From positions 1-57,029 of the forward strand of contig NW_020312029.1 in assembly GCF_003144115.1 (NCBI RefSeq): a DNA stretch of 57,029 nt, read 5' to 3'. The notes beneath the pieces were generated by a model. It searched no databases. It saw nothing but the letters and a program-made list of their open reading frames with translations, and was not told the DNA's origin. Shown here piece by piece: positions 21,882 to 32,620 of this stretch. The position numbers and the translations under genes were made by a program. Positions within the stretch are counted from its first letter, which is position 1; every line of letters begins with the position of its first letter. The stretch is from Tilletiopsis washingtonensis. Taxonomy: Eukaryota; Basidiomycota; Exobasidiomycetes; Entylomatales.

Positions 21882-22774
21882 GGTGCGAGGTGTCTGCTGA
21901 GGGAGAAGATGGGGATGAGCATGAGGTGCGGCGCTGGGCAGAGGTCATGGCGTCGGCAGCCGCAGCAGCATGTGGTGGGCCGGACGAAAAGCTGCCATCC
22001 CCACGGTGCCATTGCGATGGACTCGGGTCCGCGGCTCCATGGCCGCGCGAAGGAGCCGTCCGGAAAGGACGGCTTCAAGCAATCAGAGCGACCCGCCCGA
22101 ACGACGGCCGGGCGACGGAGCCAGCTGCGGCACGAAGATTTGGGCGAGCGCGAGGCTGAGGGGGTGGCGGTGAGGCGGAGAGCCGCGAGAGCTCGCCGCC
22201 GCGCACGGCGTGCCGTGCCTCGCGCGTGCCTGACGCGCCGCAGCGACCCCCCGCAGACCGAGGCCGGCCGACGTCCAAGTGCTGCCCCGGCACGGGGAGC
22301 CCCCTGTCACTCGGCCCGCGCAACCTTCCCGCGCCGCGACCAGCGTCGGGACAGAGCGGGCCGGCAGGTGCAGACGTGCTTGAGGAGCAGGCACCGGCCG
22401 CGGCGTGCTATTCTCGGCGCCGAGAGGCGAGGAAGCGCTACTCACACTCGGGGCGGGCGACTCGGTGCCTGTGCTGCGGCTGGCGGATGCGACGTCGTGA
22501 GCGGCGCGCGCGAGAGGCAGAGGCGAGGATGAAGGAGCGGCGGTGCGCACGGAGGAGGGCTGCGATGGACGAGTCGGAGGGAGAGCGGCGGGGGCCAGCA
22601 GACGGGGCCGAGCGGGCGGCGTGGGCCCTTAAGACGGGCGGAGGCGCGGAGCGCGGAGCACGGCGGAGCGGCGGAGGGCGGAGCAGGCAGCGGACTGCGC
22701 CAGGGCACGGCGCAGGGGCTGCACCCGTCCCCAGTCTGCACCTCTGCTGCAGAGGCAGCGCTCTGTCTCGCTTG

Positions 22775-22790
22775 CTCTCTCTCTCTCTCC
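22775..22790. repeat. (CT)8 microsatellite
   Basis: Perfect CT dinucleotide run about 0.9 kb upstream of the zinc-cluster start. It reads as a GA tract on that gene's coding strand. Confidence 0.8.
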
Positions 22791-25700
22791 CGCATCCTCT
22801 GCAGACGCAGCTGCGGGCATGACCTGATGCACCCGCGAGACGCGCCCCTCGCCTGCCGCGCTGCACTGCGGAGCGGGGAGCGCCGCACGCCGGGCGGCGC
22901 ACGGCGAGGCGGCAATCGTCGCGCCGCCAGAGGGCCAGGCGCACGCACGCCGCCGGCACTCGCCGAACCACGCGCGATGCGGCGGCGCCCGCGTGTGGCT
23001 GATGGCGGCTTCCCTGCGGCGTGCGCGGGTGCTGCTGCCGCGCCTGCTGCGGCAGCCCGCCCGTGTCCCCCGCAGCAGCGCAGCATTCAGCACACGCACC
23101 GCAGCCGCACGTCTCGCACCCGCCTTGCTCGTGCGCGTGTCAGCGCAGCGCAGCGGCCGCTCCGCCAGCATCCAGAGCACGGCTGCCGCCGGCTGCTCCT
23201 TCTCCCCCGCACGCACCCTTGCCGCCGAGCCTCCGACGCCGACAGCACGCGGCACCGGCGTTGGAGTTGGTACCACACGGCGTGCCACGGGCAGCGCCAG
23301 AAGCCGCGCCGGCGCCGGCAAGTGCAGACGCGAGAGCGCAAGGCACGCGCGGCACTCTGCTCGCAGAACCCTCGGGCAGTGGGCGTCGCGAGTGCGCTCT
23401 CGCAGCCGCAGCAGCTATTTCCGTCGTGCAGCACCCGCCGAGTGTGCTGCATGTGCGGCTCTGGCGCTCGTCTGGCGCGGCAGCAGAGATCTCTCCGCTG
23501 CGCGAGGGCGTGCGCAGCGGCGCTGCGTGTGGCTTTCGGACCCCGACGGCACCTCTGCCCCGCGACGCGCCCCTGCGAGCGCAGGCACGGCGCCTGTGTC
23601 GGCAGGAGCGCCGGCGCCGCGCTGCGCTGCGGCGCCTGCACCGAAGCCGCGCTCGACGCCCAGCGCGTTGGAGCGTGCAAACATCGCCCATGCACCTCTC
23701 TCGTCAGCACCCAGCGCCCAGCAGCGCGATCAGCGCTCGCCAAACGATCGTCCTTCCCACGCCGGACCCCCATTTGGCGAACGGTGCGGTGGCCGCTGAG
23801 GTTGGCGCTGATGGGAACAGCACCCCAGAGCATCTCAGCGTCGGCGCGGCCCGCCTGCGCGCGCTACGTCGCATTCGATCCCCTCCTTCCCTCGAGCGTT
23901 CCTGACATGCCTCTCTCGCCTCTCGGAGCCGCACGTCTGCGACGTAAGCTAATTCTGCGGCGCCGTCAATCAGCACGCAGCCGCGACAGCGGCACGCCCA
24001 GCGCGCCCAGCATGGCGCAGCCCCGCCGCTGCCGCACGTGTCGGAGGCCCTCAGCCTCAGCGCCATGCTGCACCCAGGCGCCTCGGATGGAGTTGGACTC
24101 CAGATGCATCATCTGAGTCAAGTCGGCGTGTGTGCCTGGCGAGCACGCGGCACGCATGCAGCGCCTGGCGTGCTCTCGCCGCGAGGCGACGCCCCCTGTC
24201 GCGCGCTTTCGGCTGCGCGGCAGTCTTGTTGCGGCAGAAGCAGCACGTCGACACGTCGGCCGCGGCCAGCACGCTCTGCCGAGCAGCACGGCGATACTCG
24301 CCCCTGCGTCCAGCTCGATAGACATGCTCGGCTGCGGCGACGGCGGCCGCCCAGCGTGGGGCGTCGACGATGCGGTCTTCGAGCGCGGCGATACTCGACG
24401 GCGCAGCGTGCAGCGAAAATGCAAATCTCGACACGCGCGCGCGCGCTCGGCGGGCACGCAGCAAGGATGCAGGCCTGGGCCCTGGCCGCCGCCCGTGCCG
24501 CCGGCCGCGGTGACTGCACTGCAGCAGCGGCCTGGACCTCTCGGCGTGCGCCATCTGCACCGCTGCATGCCGCAGCCGTGCAGCGGCGCCGATGCAGCAG
24601 CAAAGCATCAAGGCGTGATGCCTCGCTGCAGCTCCTGCGCTTTTGAGCCCTCCTGCAGAGGCAGCTGCTTGGAAATGCTGCAGTCTGCCGTTGCGACTGC
24701 GAGGTGGTGCTGCTCGCTCGCCGGACCGCCTGCCTCCGGCGAGCGGGGCCGTCGGCGGCGGCGTTTGGAGCGGCGCAGCGCGCAGAGCAGGCCGCCCATC
24801 TGCCTCTGTATCTGCCCAGCTGCAGGAGAGGAGGCATCGCACGCCCGGATGCCGTGTACCACAGCCGCTCAACGCCGCCTCGCATGCCGCCTACGCACCC
24901 TTGAACGCACCGACGTAAGCCGTCGCCCGCGAGCGCCGGTGGTCCAGGCGCAGCTCCCGATGCCGGTGTCGCCCTGTGCGGCACGGCCTCCTGCGTGCTC
25001 CACCATGGCGCTCGCACGTCCGCGCATCGCACCCCTCCCGGCGTCCGGCTCCGCCCACGTTTGCCGCTCAGCCTGCGACGTGGAGCAGCGCCGCCTCAAT
25101 GATCAAGGCAGAAGGTTCGGCGGCCGTCGCCTGCGCCGTCGAGCACGCAAGTGCGACACCCGCCGATCCCCTCCGAGCGCCCCCTCGACGCCCGGGTGCT
25201 GTTGTGCCGCAGCGTCCATCTCGCACTCGCTGCCGATCCCGCCGCATCCGCATCCAGCGGCGCTCGACGGCGCAGAGCATATCCGACGCGGAAAAATCGC
25301 AGCCCTCGTCGGTCCGGAGCGGCCCCGAAGGCGTGAGCGAGCGATAATGCGGCGGCGGCAGGCGGGGCCGGAGGCAGCAGAGCAGCAGCGCGCAGCTCTG
25401 AGCCCTGCGCAGCGTTTACCCATCGCCCACCACCGCGCCGCACGCATGGCAGCCGATGCAGCACCATCGCCATCTGCTCAGCGAGGCACCGCAGCGCAGC
25501 ACAGCAGCAGTCGCTCAGGGGCAGGCGAGAGACGCGGTGCGGCCGGCTGAACGCTGCGACGCTGCCTCTGCACGCTGCGCCTGCGCTGCAGCGCGGCGGC
25601 AGAGGCCGAACGAAGCAGCGCTTCGCCTGCGCCTGCGCCAGCGTGCCCTGCACATGGGCGCTGTGGCTTGGCGCTAGCGCAGAGGGCCCGCGCCAGGGCG

Positions 25701-26166
25701 CGCTAACGCGGCTTCCACTGCATGGAATGCGACGAGCCGTGCCTTGCCCTCGCACGCGTCCGTGGCGCCGCCGCGGGAGCGCAGGGTCTCCTTCAGCGCC
25801 GAGCGCTCTGAGCGCTGGAGCGGAGGCGGCGGGGGTGTCAACCTACACCTCCCTCTTGCTCTTGGACAAGCTCAGGCTGAGTGCGAGGTGCGCAGCTGCA
25901 GTGCGGGGAGCGCCGCATGCGCCGCAGCGGAGCCATCGCCGTCGGCGCTGGCGCCGGGCGGGCCGCACCGACCCAAAGCATCGCCGACGAGCAGGCTGGG
26001 AGCAGGGGCTGGCATGCGTCTGGCGGCGCGGTCATCTCCCGGCCGAGTGAGAGGGGCAGGGGCGTCCCGAACGCTGCAATCCGGGAGCCAGGCACACTCC
26101 GCCAGCAGGAGGGCAAACGCAGCGGGCGCACTCGGGCGCAGCATGTCCCGCACTCCCGCTTGAGCA

Positions 26167-26652
26167 GTGTGCACGGCCCAGCTGCTGGGCGTGCGGTCCA
26201 CGCCGCTTGACAACCCTTCCGCTGCCCCTTCCTGGCACGAGCTTGAGATGACCCTGTCGCGTCTGCGCGACAGGAGTATGACGGGTTCGACGAGCGATGA
26301 GCTCTCGGGACGGCTGGGGAATCAGCCCAAGGATGTGCTGCGGCAGGGGTTGCAAGCCACGCCTGCACGCCTGCGAACAGCGGGAGACAGCATGGCCTGC
26401 TTGCACCGGAGGCCAGCCTCGTCGAGCCTGACTCGTGAGCGTGGGCGGACACACAGCACTCTGCACCAGCAGCCACTGGCCTCCAACCCGGTGCCGTTTG
26501 TGAGTTTGCCACGTCGTGTACGGGAGCGTCATGCCGCCACCCAGACAGCGACACCGCAGCATTCTCGCCACATGACATCTCAGAGCAAGGTATTTGATTG
26601 GCCGCCGCAAGACTGCAGTGGCCATCCGTCTCGGCGCGAGCGGTGCATGTGA
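26167..26652 (+). CDS. Weakly supported hypothetical ORF, 161 aa
   Basis: This single frame has a more balanced composition than the surrounding non-coding frames. It includes stretches such as SWHELEMTLSRLRDRSMTGS and SDELSGRLGNQPKDVLRQG, and few Cys. Its first half has mostly G/C in third positions, like real genes here, but the second half does not. It ends 12 nt before the stop of the convergent lipase gene. I recognise no domain and no promoter. Chance is a serious alternative. Confidence 0.22.
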   Translation: MCTAQLLGVRSTPLDNPSAAPSWHELEMTLSRLRDRSMTGSTSDELSGRLGNQPKDVLRQGLQATPARLRTAGDSMACLHRRPASSSLTRERGRTHSTLHQQPLASNPVPFVSLPRRVRERHAATQTATPQHSRHMTSQSKVFDWPPQDCSGHPSRRERCM

Positions 26653-26664
26653 GCGGCGTCAAGC

Positions 26665-28630
26665 CTACGCCGGTGTGGACGTCTCGCAGGCTAGAGCGGC
26701 TGCTGAGGCATCCACGTCGACGAGCCAGCAGCCCATGCCGCGCCAAAAGTGACGCTGGCGGGCGCCGCCGTTCCAGATCGGACACAGGCTCGCGTGAGAG
26801 GCGTCCTGCAAATGGAAGACCTCCCAGCGGTCGGGAGGTGGAAGCGCCGGAGGCGCCGGTGCGGTAGCTCGCGATGCAGGCGCAGCGAAGAGTGACTCCT
26901 CGTCTGGCACAGCATGACGCAGTCTGTTGGACAGCAGCGTCGCGGCACGCGAGAAAGTGTGCCAGAGCGCGCCGCTGTCCGCAGAGGACTTGGCAGAGAA
27001 GGCGACGTCCAGGCTGGGCGCGAGGTGCTGCTCGGGCAGGTGGAGCGAGTGCAGGCAGGACACTTGCTCGCAGCTGCCCGGATGGTACTGCGATGCGAGC
27101 GGCACGACGCCGTCGTTGGCGTACCAGGCTTCATGCTCATGCTCGGATGCGGCCGTCGCCAACTTCTCGTCGAGCTCCTCAAAGGCAGGCATCAGAGGCT
27201 GCTGCGGTCCGGGCGAGCTGTAGCCCGAGTCGTCGTGCGGACGCCTTGTCGCTGCTCGCCGCGAAGCGTCGAGGAGCGCATTGCCGGCACTGTGGTCGGA
27301 AGAGCCTGGGAAAAGCTCGGAGGGACGGGCGACGGAGAAGTCGAAGCGGCCCAGGAGGCGCGACGTCAGCACCAACGGCGCGGTCGAGAGTGTCCACTGG
27401 AACGCTGTGGTAGGCTGGTGCATGCGCGGCCGAGGTGCGCTCTCGCTCGTGCCGAGAGCCTCGACAGGCTCTGTCATGTACTGTTCGCAGGTGATCAGTT
27501 TCGGCGGGGCGAAACGTCGCATCGAGACTACGCACGCAAGCAAAGGAGCGGAACCAAGTCGGCGCATGTCTCCCTTGCTCTGTCCCGACGATCCATGCCT
27601 CGGGCTCCTCTTGCTCGCAGCGGGCACGCTCGCCCAGCGTGCAGTCCCATGGCGCGCAGTCGCGGCCCTCTGCCCATTCGCTGCGCCAGAGATTGCCCAG
27701 CAGAGACGGCAGTCCCCAGCCTGCGCGCCAGCTCCATCCCCGGCCAGACACACTCGGCGGTGCTTCTGCCTGCGCAGTGCTGCCAATGCTGCTGTCGACG
27801 AGCTCCGCATGAGATCGTGCACCTGAGAAGGCCCAGGCGTCGGCCTGTGGGTCGGGAAGGACGCGACGTGCAGCAGCAAAGTGCGCGCGCAAGAAGACGG
27901 CGAGATGCACCGTCTTGGCGAGCATGTCGCCGGCGCTCAGGAAGCGGACTGCAGGCGAGGGCGACGGCTGCTCTCCGAGCAGATAGACGAGTGGTGTGCC
28001 GCGCAGCGGCGAGGAGATCGTCGTGATGGAGCGGACCATGTATGCCGCGCGCGATGGCTCGCCTGCAGGCGTCTCGATCTGGAGCACGTCGTCGAAGAAG
28101 CCGGCGTTGAGAAGGCTGCGCAGCTTCAGGATCGTGGCGCCGCCGAGCGAGTGCCCTACGAGATGCACAGGCCGCTCCGCGCTCCATGCAGCGTATGCGC
28201 CGCCTTGCGGCGGGTACGAGCGACCCCACCGCCCATGACCGTGCTCCGCCGCATGCGCCGCGCCATAGTCGACGGTGCCGCCACGCAGCGAGTAGAAGAG
28301 CTCGCAGGCGCGGTCGTGTATGCTAGACACGGGGCCGATAGGCGCCCAGATGACTCGGCGCGGCGCCTGTGGGGGCGATCCGGGGTGCTGCGGCCGCTTG
28401 CCATCTGCTGCAGCCCTCTGCGCTCGTCTGTGCTGCTCACCCAGCTGCATCTCCACGGCGAACTCGCCCCACAGGAAGCTCGACGCCGCGCAGAGGAAGC
28501 CCTCCACAATGACGAGTGGCGCGAGCTCGTGCTCCTGCTCTTCGCGCGGCGGCGGCGGCGGCGCTGCAACGCCGCGAGACGGCCCGGCGCCTGCATCGCC
28601 TGCCGCCCACGGGCTGTGTGTGCCGGCCAT
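26665..28630 (-). CDS. Bacterial-type (staphylococcal-lipase-like) alpha/beta-hydrolase
   Basis: Two exons (28630-27536 and 27480-26665, intron 55 nt with an ACTGATC branch) give 636 residues. Visible family features in order are PLVIVEGFLCAASSFLWGEF, RRVIWAPIGPVSSIHDRACE, TVDYGAAHAAEHGHGRWGRS, the nucleophile elbow VHLVGHSLGGATILKLRSLL, ITTISSPLRGTPL, then in exon 2 EAWYANDGVVPLASQYHPG and CWLVDVDA. The 'GPVSS-DRACELFY' and 'DYGAAHAxxHGHxRxGR' blocks are typical of the large lipases first known from Staphylococcus and Bacillus, which have fungal relatives. A Ser nucleophile is clear. No signal peptide is visible, so it may be intracellular. It probably hydrolyses acylglycerols or esters. A poorly conserved spacer of about 120 residues (around residues 280-400) interrupts the core. 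Confidence 0.82.
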
Positions 28631-28938
28631 GCCCTCGTCCAGCGCTGGGTGTGGCGCAGTCCTGGGGCGTTGCGAGTGCGCCTGGCGGCTGCGTCACGCT
28701 GCTGCCGATGCGCTGTGGCCGATGTGCTGCGGTCAGGTGTGCGCGTCTCGCGGCACGAGTGCGCCGTGCGGTGCTGAGCTGTGCGGTGCTTTGAGGTGAT
28801 GTGGTCGCAATGCAGCCTGTCGCCGACGCTGACGAGCGTGCGCGAAGATCGTAAGGTTTGCGCGGCCCGGACTTAACGGCGGCAAGCTGATGATGCGGAG
28901 CGCCGCCGGACACATCCGCGGGATCGCCGCCGCAGATC

Positions 28939-28961
28939 GCCGCCGCCGCCGCCGCCGCCGC
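28939..28961. repeat. (GCC)n microsatellite
   Basis: About eight GCC units in the non-coding DNA upstream of the lipase gene. Confidence 0.75.
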
Positions 28962-29409
28962 TCCTGCCGCCGGCGATCTTGATAGTGACGCCTCGCCTCC
29001 GAATCGCCTCCCTCGCCATCCCTGGCGCCGCACGATGGCATCGTCGCGTCTCGAGAGCAACCGGCAAGGACGCCAGAGCATAAGACGAATCTCTGCAGAG
29101 CCACTTGCTTACCGTGCCCTGCTTCTCTGCCAGACTTTGTGCTCGCGCGAGCGTCAGTCGCAGGCACACGCCGCGCGCGCGAGCAACTGCGGACAGCCGG
29201 CGCCTGCTGTACGAGGCGTGCAACGGGTCCGAGTGGCAATTTTTCCCGTTCGAAATCCCCCGGATAGACTCACGAGTGGCCCGCCGTTCTCAGAAGCCCC
29301 TGTCCAGCCGCGCACCCGGTGTGCACGACGCCTCTATGTGTGTGCGTGCAGCGGCGATCAGCTGCGTACATGGACGAGTGTCCCACTACGCGGCGCCAAG
29401 CGAATGCAC

Positions 29410-29640
29410 GGCTGCTACCTCTATATAATCCCCCTTCCTATTCGTCTCAAGGATTCGACGTAGCTTACTCCCAGTCTGGGAGCTGGCAGGAGTGCGAGTC
29501 TCATATGCCGGGTCGGAGGCGCATCAAGGCGGGCAATACGCCTGTCGCGTTTCGAAGTAGCGACGAGTCCCGAGGAAGGGGTCATGTTCCGTTCGAAGGC
29601 GCTGCTGATCGTGTACAGACCTAGCTCTTCCATGGAGCTT
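29410..29640 (+). other. AT-richer patch with TATA-like element; possible short transcript
   Basis: TATATAA at 29422-29428 is followed by a pyrimidine-rich stretch and small inverted repeats: CTCCCAG/CTGGGAG at 29468-29482, and GTCGC/GCGAC at 29544-29564. The patch is visibly less GC-rich than its flanks. It does not match the conserved boxes of U1, U2, U4, U5, U6, SRP RNA or tRNA that I know. A non-coding RNA gene is possible but is only a guess. Confidence 0.2.
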
Positions 29641-32508
29641 CTGGAAGACAGCCTGAGCACTTTGAATGGTCACTGTGTTCACCTGGCGCTTCCTTTCGCG
29701 CTGGGAGACAACGCGTGGCTCGCTCCGCGCCATCGAGCTCAACGTCAGCCCTCGAGCGCTGCTGTGAGGCTTGCTGGTGCCGGTGCACAGCTAGCCGCAC
29801 TCAGACTCCCAGGCACAGGCACAAAGTGCATGCGCATCGCTGCTCTCCGTCCGCATCGACGACGGTACATTTGACGCATGGCAAGTGCGCCTCGATGCGG
29901 CGCCAACGCGTTCGCCTCGCTGCTTTCACAGGAGGACGGCGCCTCGCGCTGCTGCCGCATGAATGGCGACTCGGCACACCAGGACGCCGTAGCAGATGCA
30001 GCGTCAGTAGCGCCTCCAGGTGAGCGAGATCGACGACGGCGACGTGGTGCGGCGCGGCCTCTTGCCGGGGTGCGCAGGCGCCAGATGATGCTGCTCGGCA
30101 GCGGACGCGGGCGCGGAGCTCAAAGGCAGCCGGCGCTCTCACGCAAGCGCCTTCGCGCCAACGCGGCGGCGCAACCACAAGCGCTTCTGCCTTCGTTCCA
30201 GCCGCATCGCGGCCCCGACTCAGCCTCTGCAGCTGCCGAACGAGCTGCTCCGCATGACAGCGGCAGGCCCCGCCCGCTCGCAGCCAGCATACGGCGATGG
30301 CGGCTCGGCAAGGCCGGTGCGAAGCTCCGTGCGGCGTGCAGCCCGGCGCATAGCGTCACTGCGTCAGCGCGGACGAGCACGGGCCCGTCACACCACGACA
30401 GCGAGCCAAGCAGGCACAAATTGAGCCCGATGGACGCTGGCAGACGCCAACACTGTGCAAGCTTGTCTGCGCCATCGCCGGCGAGCGCGGTGGGGACACG
30501 AGGAGCTGGTGCTGGACGATGCGCTCAGACGTGTGCGGAGATCGCACCTCGCGGTGTGATGAGGAATAAGCATTTTGCAGCCCATCATCGCGGCTCCATC
30601 TGCGAGACGGCTTGTGCTGGGCGCCTCGCTGCCCCTGGGCCCTGACGCACGCCTCGTTGTGCCTGCGCGCCTGCTGCGCCCTAAGCGGCGCCGGCATTCG
30701 CTATTCTTATTCACGCTACGACAGCAAGTCAACGCAAGGGATCGGCGGCCACGCGGGGCAGGGTGCGCTGATCCGCGAGATGCGAGATGCGGTCTGCAGA
30801 CAGCAGCCGTGCTGCCGCCGGCAGTGCTGCTGTGCTGAGTGCATCTGCATCCGAGACGGCAAGCAGCGGCGAACGGAGCGCAGAGATGCCTCCGCCTGCG
30901 GCTGAGCGGCCGCTGCGTTCATGCCGCAGCCGCTCGAGCACGCGCCGGGCACGCGGCAGCGCAGGCGCTAGCAGCGCGCCGATGCCCTTCTAGCACGCCC
31001 GCTGGCGTGCTCCTCCATCACCATCATCCGCCGTGCCGCTCATGTCACGCAAACAGCACCGTGTCGTTCCCGCGCTGAGCGTTGTGCCGTCGAGCGACAG
31101 TTCTACCTAGCGCGCACGGCCGGCGGAGGGCCTTGGGCGCTGCTCGCCGTTGCCAACGCGTCGCGACGTGAGAGGAGCGCGTCGCTGGGCCGCGGGCTGC
31201 CTCTGAAGCGGCTGAGACGCGAGCCTTGGAGGCAACGCAGTGCAGCGCTCTTGCCGTGCTGCGGGTCTGCGACGGAAGCAGCGAGACGAACCATTTCTAC
31301 ATCGCAGGGCGTGAGGAGGATCGGCTCGGCACAGCAGCACCCATCCTCGCTCGGCACGGCCTCTTTGCGCTGCAGGATCAGCCGCGCGCGCATGAACGGC
31401 GCGTAGGCTTCCTTTCCGCCTGCCGCAGCGGAAGCAGACGCCGCCGCCGTCGCTGGGGCCAAGCATCCGGCGGCACGGCGCCAGCACGGCGCCAGCATGC
31501 CTGTGCCCAACAAGCAGCGCGGCTGCGCTATGCTTGGCTGCTCTCGCTTGCCCTCCTGAGACGTCGAGTGAAGGTCTCGTCGCGCGAGCAAGCGCGGCAG
31601 TTGATGAGGTGCCGCGCACCGCAACAACGGGCGCGCTGCAGCGCAAACTCTACGCCTGCCCCTGCGCTGATGCGTTGTTCCATCTCTCGCTGCTTCACGG
31701 ACAGCAGACGAGAAGCAAGATGCGGTCAACTGGACGTCGTTCAGGCCGAGCTCGTCGTTTGAGACGGGAAGCTGATGCGTTCTGCTCCTGCGGGCAGCGC
31801 TAGGCAGGGCCCGCGCTTCCCCGCGCGTGCCAGCGCCAGGTGCGGCTCGCCCGCCGAGGCAGAGTAGATGCAGCCGGCCTCCCAGCAGCGCTGCAGATGC
31901 AGCTCGCGACGCTCACGGGCACATGTCAGGGCGGAGTAGTGCGTAGCTTGCTGCCGCACCACGCTGAGCGCGAGAGCATCGGGAGCGCCGCAGCAGCAGC
32001 CGCGGTTGCGCCGCGCCGTCTTCGCTAGCGTGCTGCCGAGACAGAGCGTCGCTTTGGCGCCGGCGCGCGTCCACGCCGACACCTCGCACGGCCGGGGGCA
32101 GGCGCGAGGTGAAAGAAGGCTCGCGAGCCTAGCAGCATCGCAGCACGCAGTCAGCGACGCACGGCGCACCACGGCACCGGGACAGCGGCGACGGCCGCGA
32201 GGATGAAGGCCGCAGGCGCACACGCCCCTCTCGGTGTGTGCCCTCTGCCGCCTCGCCGGTGCGCCCCCTGAGAAGTGTTCCATGCACTGCCCTCCGGAGG
32301 CACGCCGCCAGCGCAAGCGCAAGCGCGGCGCTGCGTCTCACAGTCCGGCGGCAGTTGAGTGCTCTTCACCTTGCCGAGGGCCGGGTGCCGCTGCCACACA
32401 CATCTGCGCTCTGGTGCCTGCAGCGCTCCGAGCATGGGCAGCAGGTGCAGGCCGGCACGGGCAGCACACCTCCTCGCCCCAGGGCTGCGCGCTGGCTCCG
32501 TCCCTACT

Positions 32509-32514
32509 TATAAG
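32509..32514 (+). promoter_or_regulatory. TATA box of the carboxylesterase gene
   Basis: TATAAG within CTACTTATAAGCAGC lies about 107-112 nt upstream of the ATG at 32621. A CT-rich leader typical of strongly expressed fungal genes follows. Confidence 0.6.
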
Positions 32515-32620
32515 CAGCGCTGCTCGCCGCGTCTGCCGCTGCTCTCGCCATCACTCCCTGCTGTGTGCATCCCCCACTCTCCTTTCATTCCCTCCGTCTC
32601 TCCTCTGGAAACCTGCTACG

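Larger units (their letters stand above)
21882..26664. other. 4.8-kb gene-poor region upstream of the zinc-cluster gene
   Basis: Very long open frames exist on both strands here, for example 22827-24116 and 24132-25550 on plus. They translate to Arg/Ala/Pro/Cys-rich strings and overlap equally long frames in other phases, as expected for GC-rich non-coding DNA with few stops. I see no domain and no chain of exons. A (CT)8 tract lies at 22775-22790 and an alternating CG tract near 24433-24445. The region may be a long regulatory region and 5' leader for the zinc-cluster gene. A weak ORF at 26167-26652 is listed separately. Confidence 0.5.
28631..32620. other. 4.0-kb gene-poor region
   Basis: No gene can be supported. 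Translations are rich in Cys and Arg in all frames, unlike the real genes here. It contains a GCC trinucleotide run (28939-28961), an AT-richer patch with a TATA-like element (29410-29640, listed separately), and the promoter of the carboxylesterase at the right end. Confidence 0.5.

Noticed and set aside
22827-25550. Two adjoining plus-strand open frames of more than 400 codons each
   Set aside because: They encode Arg/Ala/Pro/Cys strings without domains and overlap equally long frames in other phases. In GC-rich DNA stops are rare, so length alone is not evidence.
21882-26664. CRISPR array or satellite in the gene-poor regions
   Set aside because: No regularly spaced identical repeats were found, and CRISPR is not expected in a eukaryotic chromosome. 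Short shared words here fit base composition.
29241-29640. GTTCGAA words that could be tRNA B-box/T-loop elements
   Set aside because: No paired T-stem, anticodon arm or acceptor stem of the right spacing exists on either strand. No tRNA was found elsewhere in the window.
29801-30178. Minus-strand frame containing PCVKCTVVDADGEQRCACTL, suggesting a Cys-rich metal-binding protein
   Set aside because: The Cys spacing matches no zinc or iron family, and similar Cys-rich translations are common in the non-coding DNA around it.
31103-32322. Minus-strand frames that read somewhat like protein (for example ending PSDALLSRRDALATASS)
   Set aside because: Cys content is much higher than in the real genes here, no domain is recognisable and no consistent exon chain with start codon could be built.
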